Source: Planctomycetaceae bacterium (GTDB taxonomy: Bacteria; Planctomycetota; Planctomycetia; Pirellulales; Pirellulaceae). From it: a DNA stretch of 35,366 nt. Under the pieces are notes generated by a model. That model saw nothing but the letters and a program-made list of their open reading frames with translations. It ran no database searches and was not told the DNA's origin. Below, piece after piece: positions 15,341-24,246 of the stretch. The stretch spans positions 1-35,366 of the forward strand of contig DUDC01000065.1 of the NCBI GenBank assembly GCA_012959465.1, given 5' to 3'. Numbering within the stretch: position 1 is the stretch's first letter; each line of letters starts with the position of its first letter. The translations under genes and the position numbers were made by a program.

Positions 15341-16891
15341 TTATGTTGGCAGCTTGGCTTCGCCGGGATCGAGCGATGTTTGCTCCATTTCGGGAAAGGC
15401 CCGCAGCGATGACTCGGCTTCATGTGCGGCATCGGCGATGTGTCCGTGGTCGATGCCCAGCAGAAGGACCAATAGTGCTGAAACACCGACGGCCGCCGCT
15501 TGCCATCCGCCGGTACCCTGCAATGGTGTCCGGCTAGTTCGGAAGAACATGATCGAGATGATACGCAGGTAGTAGGCGGCGGCAATCGCGGCATTGATAC
15601 CGCCGGTGATCGCTAGCACGAGGAACCAGGTGCGGGCTGTGGGGTCGGTATGGTGAATGGCGACGTCGACAGAACTGGTGAGTAACGTCAGCTTCCCCCA
15701 AAAGCCAGCCAACGGCGGTATACCAGCCAGCGAAAACAGAAACAACGCGATGGCGGCGGCGATCAAAGGCTGGTTGTTCGCCAAACCGGCCAGGTCATCG
15801 ACATTGCGGACCGATTCCTCGTTGTCTCCCAAATAGGAGAGGGCCGCGAAAAATCCGACAGTCGCTAAGGCGTAGACAGAGAGATAAAACAGCACGGCGG
15901 CAATACCACCGTAGGCCTGAGTCGGTGCGGCCGCTGCTGCGGCCAAACCGATGAGCATGTAACCTGAATGAGCGATCGATGAATAGGCCATCATTCTTCG
16001 CAGATCGGTCTGCCAGAGCGCTGAGACGTTGCCAAGTGTCATGGTGATCACTGCGATCACTAACAGCAGTTGCCACACCATCGGGTTGGCGCCCGGCAAT
16101 CCAATCAATACAAGACGAATAATGGCAACCATGCCCGCCAATTTCGGCGCGATCGACAAGAGTGCAGCGTTGCTATGGCTAACACCCTGGTAGACGTCCG
16201 GTGCATAGAAGTGAAACGGTACGGCGGCAATCTTGAATCCCAAGCCAGCGAGGACCAAGACCAGTGCAATTCCGCCCAGCGTCGACGGTTCGGCCATGAA
16301 GGCCGACTGGATCGTCGCAGTGCCACTGTCCATGGCCAGGAGCGTAGTTGTGCCGGCAAGCCCATAAACGAAACTGAGGCCGTACAGGAAGACGGCTGAG
16401 GAGAGGATGCTGAGAAAAAAGTACTTCGCCGTTGACTCGGCAGTTCCGCGGCCCTGGCGGCCCAGATAAAGCAGCACGTAGGTGGGGATGCTGATCAATT
16501 CCAAGCCAAGGAACAGAAATACCAACTCATTCGCCCGTCCAACGAACATGACACCCGCGGTGATGACGAGCATTGCGCCCAAGAACTCCGTGGAGAGCTT
16601 GCCCTTGGCCGTCCGAGCGCCAGCGAGCACTAACAGTAGGCCGGTGGTCGTCGCAAGCCAGCGGACGACGTTGCCAAATTGGTCGGCGATGATCGGCCCA
16701 TAGATCGCAGTTTCGCTATCGGACTGTTGCCACACCAAGTAGGTTGCCACCACTTCCGCAGCGACCGTGACAATCAGCCAGACGCGAGGCGCACGAACAA
16801 ACGCGCCACCGACGAATAGGATCGTTGCCATCGCGATCAGAAAGATCTCTGGCAACAGCGTCACAACAGTTTTTAGTAGTTCATCGTACAC
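15341..16891 (-). CDS. nuoN: NADH-quinone oxidoreductase subunit N
   Basis: A 516-residue antiporter-like subunit with about 14 membrane helices. The family's conserved run is seen in LVLAGLGFKIAAVPFHFYAPDVYQG (read here as GFKIAAVPFH and APDVYQG), with the lysine used in proton transfer, followed by SKxA-type helices. It forms one of the proton channels of the complex I membrane arm. Starts at GTG 16889-16891, inside the last codons of nuoM (11-base overlap), so translation is probably coupled. The C-terminus is extended by a short polar tail (ESSLRAFPEMEQTSLDPG) beyond the last helix. Confidence 0.95.
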   Translation of the reverse strand: MYDELLKTVVTLLPEIFLIAMATILFVGGAFVRAPRVWLIVTVAAEVVATYLVWQQSDSETAIYGPIIADQFGNVVRWLATTTGLLLVLAGARTAKGKLSTEFLGAMLVITAGVMFVGRANELVFLFLGLELISIPTYVLLYLGRQGRGTAESTAKYFFLSILSSAVFLYGLSFVYGLAGTTTLLAMDSGTATIQSAFMAEPSTLGGIALVLVLAGLGFKIAAVPFHFYAPDVYQGVSHSNAALLSIAPKLAGMVAIIRLVLIGLPGANPMVWQLLLVIAVITMTLGNVSALWQTDLRRMMAYSSIAHSGYMLIGLAAAAAAPTQAYGGIAAVLFYLSVYALATVGFFAALSYLGDNEESVRNVDDLAGLANNQPLIAAAIALFLFSLAGIPPLAGFWGKLTLLTSSVDVAIHHTDPTARTWFLVLAITGGINAAIAAAYYLRIISIMFFRTSRTPLQGTGGWQAAAVGVSALLVLLLGIDHGHIADAAHEAESSLRAFPEMEQTSLDPGEAKLPT

Positions 16892-18491
16892 GTGCGAGCG
16901 ACTCCGTTACGACCTGTGGTGCGGCCGCTTGTTTCTCATTCTGAATGTCCAGGTGACGAACTTCTTCTTCAGCCGCGAACGTCACCCTGTTCAGGGACGG
17001 TGCCATGCGATCAAGGAAGAACTTGGGGTACAAACCGATCCAAAAAACGAGCACGGCGAGCGGCAGTAGGGCAGCGACCTCTCTAACGTTCAAGTCGGTG
17101 ATCGGTTCACCGTTGTCATGACCATGTCCAGTCGGTTCGCGCAGCGGTCCAAAGAAGACTCGGCGGACCAAATTCAGCATGTACCAAGCGCCGAGGACAA
17201 CACCCGAGACGGCCAGAATGGCGATAATTAGCAGGTCAGGGGTGGCCCAGCCACGCTGGAACATGCCGATCAAGATCAGAAACTCTCCAGTGAATCCGTT
17301 CGTGCCGGGCAGCCCGATACTGCTAAACGTGAAGAGGATCATGAAGAACGTCAGGCATGGCAAACGTTTTGCCAGCCCCCCGTACTGAGCAATTTCTCGA
17401 GTGTGATATCGTTCGTACAGCATTCCGACCAAAGCAAATAGGGCCCCGGTCGAGATGCCGTGGTTGATCATTTGCAGGGCACTGCCCTGGACGGCCAACG
17501 GCGTCAATGCGAACAGTCCCAATGTGCAATAGCCGAGATGGCTGACGCTGGAGTAGGCGACCAGTTTTTTCATATCTGACTGAGCCAAAGCGACCAATGC
17601 ACCGTAGATGATCCCGATGACAGACAGCCAAAGGAGCCAGGGCATGCACTGTGCCGTCGCATTCGGTAACAGGGGGACACTGAATCGGAGAAATCCATAG
17701 ACACCGATTTTCAACAAGATTCCGGCAAGGAACACGCTACCGGCGGTCGGCGCTTGAACATGCGCCAATGGGAGCCAGGTGTGGACGGGAAACAGCGGCA
17801 CTTTGATCGCGAATCCAGCGAACAATGCCACGAAAATACAGACTTGCCATTGCTCTGGAACCGACTGGTTACTGGTTAGGTCGGCGATCGAGAAGTTGAG
17901 CGACCCGGTCCGGCTGTAATCGAACAGCACGATCGCCAACAAGCCAAGAAAGGTCAGCATACTCCCAGCGAGCGTGAACAGAAAGAACTTCATGGCGGCG
18001 TACTGCCGGTCTTCGCTGCCCCAAATGCCAATCAGGAAGAACAACGGGATAAGCGTAAACTCGAAGAACACGTAAAACAGGATGATGTCTTGGGCGGTGA
18101 ACACGCCCAGGCAGCCAAACTCGAGCAATAGCAGCATGCCGTAGAACAAGGGCACTCGCTCGCGAATGGCCGTCCAGCTGACGAATATCGACGTGACCAT
18201 CAGGACGGCTGACAGCGCGAACATCCAAAGGCTCAATCCATCGAGTCCCAGACTGAACTGTACGTTCAGATCGCGAGAGGCGTCAAACCAACTCCAGACT
18301 GCAAAGGGCTGATCGCCGTTCTTGGGAAACTTGGCGACAAGAGCCCACGTACCGACCAGTGCCACAAGCGTGGTACCCAGTGCGACGCGACGGACGATCA
18401 CATCGCCCAGCGGTGCCAGAACCCACATCAGGCAAGCGCCCACCAAGGGCACCAGGATCGTAGCTAGGAGTAAGTTTTCCGGTTCGAACAT
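16881..18491 (-). CDS. nuoM: NADH-quinone oxidoreductase subunit M
   Basis: A 536-residue antiporter-like membrane subunit. FYVFFEFTLIPLFFLIGIWG holds the conserved Glu of the transport site, and FAIKVPLFPVHTWLPLAHVQ holds the key Lys. Both match NuoM/ND4. It pumps protons with NuoL and NuoN. The last 45 or so residues (from about 492) are polar and lie past the final helix. It lies 46 bases downstream of nuoL and overlaps nuoN. Confidence 0.96.
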   Translation of the reverse strand: MFEPENLLLATILVPLVGACLMWVLAPLGDVIVRRVALGTTLVALVGTWALVAKFPKNGDQPFAVWSWFDASRDLNVQFSLGLDGLSLWMFALSAVLMVTSIFVSWTAIRERVPLFYGMLLLLEFGCLGVFTAQDIILFYVFFEFTLIPLFFLIGIWGSEDRQYAAMKFFLFTLAGSMLTFLGLLAIVLFDYSRTGSLNFSIADLTSNQSVPEQWQVCIFVALFAGFAIKVPLFPVHTWLPLAHVQAPTAGSVFLAGILLKIGVYGFLRFSVPLLPNATAQCMPWLLWLSVIGIIYGALVALAQSDMKKLVAYSSVSHLGYCTLGLFALTPLAVQGSALQMINHGISTGALFALVGMLYERYHTREIAQYGGLAKRLPCLTFFMILFTFSSIGLPGTNGFTGEFLILIGMFQRGWATPDLLIIAILAVSGVVLGAWYMLNLVRRVFFGPLREPTGHGHDNGEPITDLNVREVAALLPLAVLVFWIGLYPKFFLDRMAPSLNRVTFAAEEEVRHLDIQNEKQAAAPQVVTESLARVR

Positions 18492-18537
18492 TGGAGTTGT
18501 CTTGTACGGAGACCGCGATGAAAGGAGTGGAACTAGG

Positions 18538-20907
18538 CTATGACGGTAACCACAATAGCCTGACGAGGATCAACACCAGAGTGCCCAATACCATCGAGAG
18601 GGCATAAAATGGCGTCAGACCCATTTGCAGGGGCCGCAACAAACTGCCGAGCAAAACAGGAAGTCGTCCGACTAAATTAACAAGTCCGTCGACGTAAATG
18701 CGATCGATTGCATACAGGAACGTGGCGGCGATCTTCAACGGCTTGACCACAGAAAACTGATACAGCTCATCGAAAAAGAACTTCTTTTGCGAGAGTCGGT
18801 AGGGCGAGGCAAAGCCCAACAATATGAGGGGCGCGGAAACGACCAGGCCGATCAATAACAGGAAGCGTCCCGTGAGAACGGCCAGCCAACCGAGCCCCAA
18901 CCCTTCCGCGCGGCGGATTGTTTTCTGAATCCACGATTTGTTTTGCAGTCGCGCCATGGCGTTGACATCGAACATCCGCTGGTACCAGGGCGCATTGAAG
19001 AGACGCGCCAACGCGTTCGCTTGGCGAGCGCCGCCCAAGTACAGGTATGCGGCAAGGCTCATTCCGATGAGAACGATAACGATGCTGGTCATCGCCACAT
19101 CCATGTGGAACTCAATCGCATGGCTCCCGACATAGAGTGAAGAAAGCGAGGGTGTCATGCCAATAAAGCCAGCGAAGGATGACAACGGCGCAATCAACAT
19201 GCCGATCAATGTGGCAAACACGGCGAGGACCACGAGCGGCGCGGTCATCGAGGGGGGTGACTCGTGAGCGTGTTCACCCGCTTCCAGTGGAGTTCGCAGT
19301 TCGCCATGGAAAGTCATAAAGTAGGCGCGGAACGTATAGACCGCAGTCAAAAATGCGGTGAAGAGTGCCAGGTAGTAGAGGGAGTAATAGACACTGCTGA
19401 CCACCTCGATTGGCAGCGAGTAGACCGCCTCGCTCTTCGTGACTGTGGCGCCACCATCAGCCACCCCGTGCCCTCCGTGGTCGATGTGCTGCAGTTGATG
19501 CGCCTTCTCGTGGATCGAGCCGATAATCGCATCCTTGCTCCAAAAGCCTGAGAATGGAAAAAGACCGGACAATGCCAGACAGCCCAATAGGAAAGTGGCA
19601 TGTGTGATGGGCATGATTTTTCTGAGGCCACCGAATCGACGCATGTCGATGACATGGCCCATGGCGTGCATGACGCTTCCGGCTCCGAGGAACAGGAGAG
19701 CCTTAAAGAACGCGTGGGTAAACAGGTGGTACATACCGGCGGAAATGCCAGCGAAAGAACCAACTCCCAGCCCAAGGAACATGTATCCGAGCTGACTGAT
19801 GGTCGAGTAGGCGAGGACTCGTTTGAGGTCAAATTGCGTCAATGCGATCAAACCGCCAAGTAGCGCCGTAAACCCGCCAACACAAGCGACGACCAATTGC
19901 GCATCCGGCGACGCCATGAACAGGGGAGAGCACCGCGTGACCATATAGATTCCGGCGGTGACCATTGTCGCAGCGTGTATTAACGCACTGACAGGCGTCG
20001 GGCCCTCCATTGCGTCGGGAAGCCAAATGTGCAAAGGAAATTGGGCACTTTTTCCACAGGCGCCGAGCAAAAGCAGCAGACAGATGACCAACGCGACCGT
20101 TCCCGTTTTATATTGGCTGGGATGTCTGCTCAGCACGCCTTGGAGAGTGTCGGAACTCAGATTGACGTCTTGGTCGTTATTCGAATCGATGGGAACGACG
20201 GTTTTTTCAACACCCGTTTCACCAGCCGTTTCAGTGACCAGGGAGTCGTGGAAGTTGAGTGATCCGTACGTGGTCCAAATCAGGAACAATGCTAAGGCAA
20301 AACCAATGTCACCGACCCGGTTCACTAAGAACGCCTTCATGCCGGCGGCTGCCGCCTCGGGTTTGGTGTACCAGAAGCCGATCAGCAGATAACTGCAGAC
20401 ACCGACCGCTTCCCAGAACACAAACAGCAGGACAAAGTTGCTGACTGACACCAACATGGTCATCGAAAAGACGAACAATGAGACGTAGGCAAAGAACCGC
20501 CAATACGAACGATCTCCGTTCATGTACCCCATGCTATAGACGGCAACTAACGTCGACACGAATGTCACCATGCAGAGCATCATCGAGGTGAGCGCATCGG
20601 CCCGCAACGTCACCGCGACTCGAAAGTCATGCATGGTAGGGGCCAGCAACATGGCCTCGTCAACGTTGGCCCAAGTCCAGATTTCGATCACTCGTGAAAA
20701 CGGCGCGGCGTGCGGATCCTGTTGACTGCTGATTTCCCCAAACAGCATGAAGCTGGCGAAACACGATGAGCCAAGTGCCGCGACGGTGATCCAGGCAGTG
20801 ACTTTCGGCACGCGTTTCGACAACCAGGGGCCGATTACGCCGCACAGTATGGCGGCGAGCAGCGGCGCGGCTGGAATCATCAGGATGTATTTGTCGATCG
20901 TATCCAT
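18538..20907 (-). CDS. nuoL: NADH-quinone oxidoreductase subunit L
   Basis: The distal antiporter-like subunit, 789 residues against about 610 in E. coli. Conserved parts include FVFWEAVGVCSYLLIGFW (Glu166 region), GKSAQFPLHIWLPDAMEGPT (Lys286 region) and FTHAFFKALLFLGAGSVMHA (about 396-415). The C-terminal amphipathic lateral-helix region and final membrane helix follow. Extra length comes from a polar insert at about 224-268 (with SNNDQD), a His-rich loop at about 470-495 (HIDHGGHG), and a longer C-terminal part. The gene is preceded by a 50-base gap after nuoK. Confidence 0.96.
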   Translation of the reverse strand: MDTIDKYILMIPAAPLLAAILCGVIGPWLSKRVPKVTAWITVAALGSSCFASFMLFGEISSQQDPHAAPFSRVIEIWTWANVDEAMLLAPTMHDFRVAVTLRADALTSMMLCMVTFVSTLVAVYSMGYMNGDRSYWRFFAYVSLFVFSMTMLVSVSNFVLLFVFWEAVGVCSYLLIGFWYTKPEAAAAGMKAFLVNRVGDIGFALALFLIWTTYGSLNFHDSLVTETAGETGVEKTVVPIDSNNDQDVNLSSDTLQGVLSRHPSQYKTGTVALVICLLLLLGACGKSAQFPLHIWLPDAMEGPTPVSALIHAATMVTAGIYMVTRCSPLFMASPDAQLVVACVGGFTALLGGLIALTQFDLKRVLAYSTISQLGYMFLGLGVGSFAGISAGMYHLFTHAFFKALLFLGAGSVMHAMGHVIDMRRFGGLRKIMPITHATFLLGCLALSGLFPFSGFWSKDAIIGSIHEKAHQLQHIDHGGHGVADGGATVTKSEAVYSLPIEVVSSVYYSLYYLALFTAFLTAVYTFRAYFMTFHGELRTPLEAGEHAHESPPSMTAPLVVLAVFATLIGMLIAPLSSFAGFIGMTPSLSSLYVGSHAIEFHMDVAMTSIVIVLIGMSLAAYLYLGGARQANALARLFNAPWYQRMFDVNAMARLQNKSWIQKTIRRAEGLGLGWLAVLTGRFLLLIGLVVSAPLILLGFASPYRLSQKKFFFDELYQFSVVKPLKIAATFLYAIDRIYVDGLVNLVGRLPVLLGSLLRPLQMGLTPFYALSMVLGTLVLILVRLLWLPS

Positions 20908-20957
20908 GAGCGGCTTATCTTTGTCGTTTGCGCGTTGTTACTTTTTCCGACTTTGTC

Positions 20958-21401
20958 CTATATTCGCGGCCGGTGGGTTTGTTCACCAATATCTACATCG
21001 GGTTCAATACCGGCGGGGGTTAGGGTCGGCCAAACGCGATCCTCGTCCATTTCTTCCGGTATCTGTCGATCGACATAGGGGGGGAGAATCGACTCGCGAA
21101 GATCCTGCCAAACGACAATGTCAAGCGAATCGGAACGGTGGAAGAGCATCAGGATCAGCGCCAGAGCGATGCCCGCTTCGCACGCTGCCACTGCGATCAT
21201 GAAGATGACCATCACCTGACCACCCCAGTCGTGATGAAATCGGCTCCAGGCCGCGAAACTGAGCGCAACGCCCTGCAACATCATCTCGGCACACAGGAAC
21301 ATGACGATCATGTTGCGACGCACGATGAAACCGACCATGCCGATAACGAAGAGCAGGCTGCCCAGAAGTAAGTAGTTGCTTAACAGATTGAGTTCGTTCA
21401 C
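20958..21401 (-). CDS. nuoK: NADH-quinone oxidoreductase subunit K with C-terminal extension
   Basis: The first 100 or so residues are a normal NuoK: three membrane helices with the two buried glutamates at Glu39 (FLCAEMML) and Glu75 (AACEAGIAL), 36 apart as in E. coli. About 45 further residues form a polar, proline- and acid-rich tail (from about 103, including PYVDRQIPEEMDEDRVW) that ordinary NuoK proteins of about 100 residues lack. Start GTG 21399-21401 overlaps the TGA of nuoJ by four bases (GTGA). Confidence 0.93.
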   Translation of the reverse strand: MNELNLLSNYLLLGSLLFVIGMVGFIVRRNMIVMFLCAEMMLQGVALSFAAWSRFHHDWGGQVMVIFMIAVAACEAGIALALILMLFHRSDSLDIVVWQDLRESILPPYVDRQIPEEMDEDRVWPTLTPAGIEPDVDIGEQTHRPRI

Positions 21402-22414
21402 GACGTTGTTGACTCCTCCTGGTCGTTACTGCGGCCCTGGATCACGATCGATATCGCACCTACCAAAGCAACCAGCAGTAGAGTTCCAGCCAACTCGACC
21501 GATATGAGATGACGCCCGAACATTTCGGCGCCCAGGTGGGCCATATGTTCCGAGTCGAGAAGGTCGTTATTTCTCGACAGTTTCTCAATTCTCAGAGGCT
21601 TGTTTTGCCACGCGTCAATCTGCGTCAAAACGGCCGGTAACTGACTCTGCAGTATTTTCAGTGTTTCGTCGGATACATCACTGCGAAGGTCAACGGCGAT
21701 GACGTCGCTGACTCGAACGTTGGCAAGCTGATCGGCGGTCAACTCGACCCCATTGCTCGCTTCTCGATTGAGCTGTTCGATAGCCATCGCCACTTGTTCT
21801 CGTTCATCTTGCGATTCTCGACCAACGGCGAAGGTTAACACGCTCACCATAAGTACCGCCGCAATAACGGACATTGCCCGCGGAACATGACCCCATGTAA
21901 TACGGTCATAGGTCGAGTGGCCATCGGATTGGGCCAGCATAACGACGAACAAGAATGTCACGACGATCGCACCCGCATAGACGACAATCGTTGCTAGCCC
22001 GAGGAACTGTGCGCCCTGAAAAAGGAGCAATCCCGATACACCGGTCAGCGTTACTGCGAACCAGATGGCCGCGTAGACCGGACTTCGCATTGTGATGGTG
22101 CAGACTGCCGAGACGATCGTCACCAACGCGCAGACCGAAAAGACAAGTTGGCTAGTGAAGGTTCCGTTCAGTGGGAGCAGCGGGAGATTTCGTAGGAACT
22201 GGTGTGTTGGAAAGAAACCCATCGTGCATAGCAGGAACAACCCGACAGAGATTGCGCCCAATGTCACGCCAATCGATCGCGATACCTTGGTGCTGCGTGG
22301 GATTAGCGCGTAGAGTGCGATTCCGCCGAGCGCGATCGCCCATACCAATGGATCGAGCACCAGATTTTTCAGAGTCGATTCGGCGAACAAGATGGCTGGT
22401 GGCAAGCGGCCCAT
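21398..22414 (-). CDS. nuoJ: NADH-quinone oxidoreductase subunit J, enlarged
   Basis: The protein is 338 residues from ATG 22414, about twice the usual 165-200. The NuoJ core is recognisable: SPVYAAIWFAVTLTGVSGLLL, then GLATIVVYAGAIVVTFLFVVML, which contains the pi-bulge helix involved in coupling. Before it are two extra hydrophobic segments (about residues 16-38 and 48-69). Between the fourth core helix and the last helix lies a polar insert of about 100 residues (about 205-305) rich in acidic and Gln/Asn residues. The ATG overlaps the TGA of nuoI (TGATG); a TTG one codon earlier is the alternative start. Confidence 0.9.
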   Translation of the reverse strand: MGRLPPAILFAESTLKNLVLDPLVWAIALGGIALYALIPRSTKVSRSIGVTLGAISVGLFLLCTMGFFPTHQFLRNLPLLPLNGTFTSQLVFSVCALVTIVSAVCTITMRSPVYAAIWFAVTLTGVSGLLLFQGAQFLGLATIVVYAGAIVVTFLFVVMLAQSDGHSTYDRITWGHVPRAMSVIAAVLMVSVLTFAVGRESQDEREQVAMAIEQLNREASNGVELTADQLANVRVSDVIAVDLRSDVSDETLKILQSQLPAVLTQIDAWQNKPLRIEKLSRNNDLLDSEHMAHLGAEMFGRHLISVELAGTLLLVALVGAISIVIQGRSNDQEESTTS

Positions 22415-22959
22415 CAAACGGTACCTCCCAGCTCTTTCGATTTCATCGGTTCCGCCTCGTGGGTCGCATCGAAAACGCTCAACAGTTTCTCTTTGTCGAA
22501 GATCATTTCCTCACGGCTGCGTCCGGTCAGGTTGTACAAGCTCGTCAGTTCGATTGCATCCACAGGGCACGCCTCTTCGCACATCCCGCAATAAATGCAG
22601 CGAAGTTCATCGATTGAAAAGCTCTCCGGATATTTTTCTCGATCGTCCCACGAGCTCTCGACTCCGACGATGTCGATGCAGTGCGCTGGACAGGCGGTGG
22701 CACAGAGGAAACAGGCAACGCATTTCACACGTCCTTGGTCGTCTTTGTTCAATCGGTGAACGCCCCGATAGATCAATGGGTTGTCGATCTGAGGTTCTTC
22801 TTCCGGATAACTAACCGTTACCGCACCTCCACTGAGCGACTTTTTCATGTGACGAAATGTCGTTGTGAGGCCCTGGATGAACATCGGAAGGTACATCATG
22901 CCTGCCGTGCCGAGCTTAGGCTCTTCTACCCATTTAATGCACGGATCGTCTTGTTGCAT
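22414..22959 (-). CDS. nuoI: NADH-quinone oxidoreductase subunit I (2x 4Fe-4S)
   Basis: The 181-residue ferredoxin-like subunit carries clusters N6a and N6b. Cys80-x2-Cys83-x2-Cys86-x3-Cys90 (CVACFLCATACPAHC) and Cys121-x2-Cys124-x2-Cys127-x3-Cys131 (CIYCGMCEEACPVDA) are complete. The amphipathic N-terminal region (MMYLPMFIQGLTTTF) is typical for membrane contact. It passes electrons towards NuoB and the quinone site. It lies 15 bases after nuoH. Confidence 0.97.
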   Translation of the reverse strand: MQQDDPCIKWVEEPKLGTAGMMYLPMFIQGLTTTFRHMKKSLSGGAVTVSYPEEEPQIDNPLIYRGVHRLNKDDQGRVKCVACFLCATACPAHCIDIVGVESSWDDREKYPESFSIDELRCIYCGMCEEACPVDAIELTSLYNLTGRSREEMIFDKEKLLSVFDATHEAEPMKSKELGGTV

Positions 22960-22974
22960 CGGATTGACCTTGGC

Positions 22975-24222
22975 CTACAGTTGTGAATCGATTCCGGGTG
23001 AAAACGAACGATGAGGTCGATTATCGGCGACGTGTGGATGCATCTTGGCAACGACAAATAACGCGGCAACAAATACCAGAGCCGAGGGGACGACCATCAT
23101 CCATGAGGCTGCGATTTCCCCGAAAGCTTCGTCGCTGAAAAGCGGAACAATGAACAAACGACCGATCTGATCAATGAAGGCGACGGCCATAAAGTTGAAG
23201 ATGCCCAGTGGAAGCATCACCTTCCAAGCAAGGCTCATCAACTGGTCGAATCGGAAGCGAGGCCACGACCACCGCACCAACATGAAAAACGCGACGACAA
23301 AGAAAATTTTCACGCACAGAACAGTTACTCTGATGAGTGCTGTGAACCAGCCGATGTCGTTATCCGATCCGGTGATAAGCCAGAAATGCCATCCACCAAG
23401 GAAAAGCATTACGATGAGGAACGCGGCGGTGACCAAATGCAAGAATTCAGCGATTAGGAACAACAGTAATTTCATACCGGAATACTCGGTGTGGTAGCCA
23501 CCGATCAACTCCTGTTCGCACTCCGGTAAGTCGAAAGGCAGTCGAGCGGATTCCGCGAATGCTGCGGTGACAAACACGACAAAGCCCAACGGTTGAGCGA
23601 AAGCAAACCACAATCCCGAGTTGGCTTGATGTTGAATGATCTGTTGTAAGTTCAACGATCCTGTCGCTGCCACCACACCGAGTATTCCGAGCCCAAGTGG
23701 CAATTCATAGGCAATCAGCTGAGCGGATGATCGCAGCCCACCGAGAAAACTATATTTGTTATTGCTTGCCCATCCACCGAGTATGACTCCGTAGACCGCG
23801 ATGCTGGAGAGGGCAAAGATGTAGATCAAACCGACGTCGATTCCCGGCGCGACAACAAGTTCGATTGGCTCTCCATCCACGAGCGATGGAATGACACTGC
23901 CGAACGGTATCACCGCAAAAACGGCCAGCGCTGCAGTCAGGATGACGATGGGCGCCAGGCGAAACATCTGCTTATCGACGTGACTGGGCGTGAATTCTTC
24001 CTTCATAATGAATTTGAGCCCGTCGGCCAGCGGCTGTCCTAGACCGAAAAGCCGTATCTTCGTCAGCGGGATTCCGACCCGGTTTGGTCCCACTCGGTCT
24101 TGAATCCAGGCAGCCATGCGACGTTCAAGTAGAACGAAATAGGCGGCTGCCGTCATGACTCCGCCGAGCATGACTCCGATCTTGATCGGTACTTCGAATT
24201 TGAGAATTGTTTCCAAAAACAT
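22975..24222 (-). CDS. nuoH: NADH-quinone oxidoreductase subunit H
   Basis: A 415-residue membrane subunit that forms the quinone cavity next to NuoB and NuoD. Conserved loops are ERRMAAWIQDRVGPNRVG near the start, GLGQPLADGLKFIMKEEFTP, and FDLPECEQELIGGYHTEYSG with its row of glutamates, followed by LVRWSWPRFRFDQLMSLAWKVMLP. About eight membrane helices precede one or two more at the C-terminus. Somewhat longer than the E. coli protein (325), mainly at the C-terminal end, where an extra hydrophobic segment and a polar tail (about 368-415) are seen. Confidence 0.96.
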   Translation of the reverse strand: MFLETILKFEVPIKIGVMLGGVMTAAAYFVLLERRMAAWIQDRVGPNRVGIPLTKIRLFGLGQPLADGLKFIMKEEFTPSHVDKQMFRLAPIVILTAALAVFAVIPFGSVIPSLVDGEPIELVVAPGIDVGLIYIFALSSIAVYGVILGGWASNNKYSFLGGLRSSAQLIAYELPLGLGILGVVAATGSLNLQQIIQHQANSGLWFAFAQPLGFVVFVTAAFAESARLPFDLPECEQELIGGYHTEYSGMKLLLFLIAEFLHLVTAAFLIVMLFLGGWHFWLITGSDNDIGWFTALIRVTVLCVKIFFVVAFFMLVRWSWPRFRFDQLMSLAWKVMLPLGIFNFMAVAFIDQIGRLFIVPLFSDEAFGEIAASWMMVVPSALVFVAALFVVAKMHPHVADNRPHRSFSPGIDSQL

Positions 24223-24246
24223 TTCTAAATCTCGTATGACACGCAG

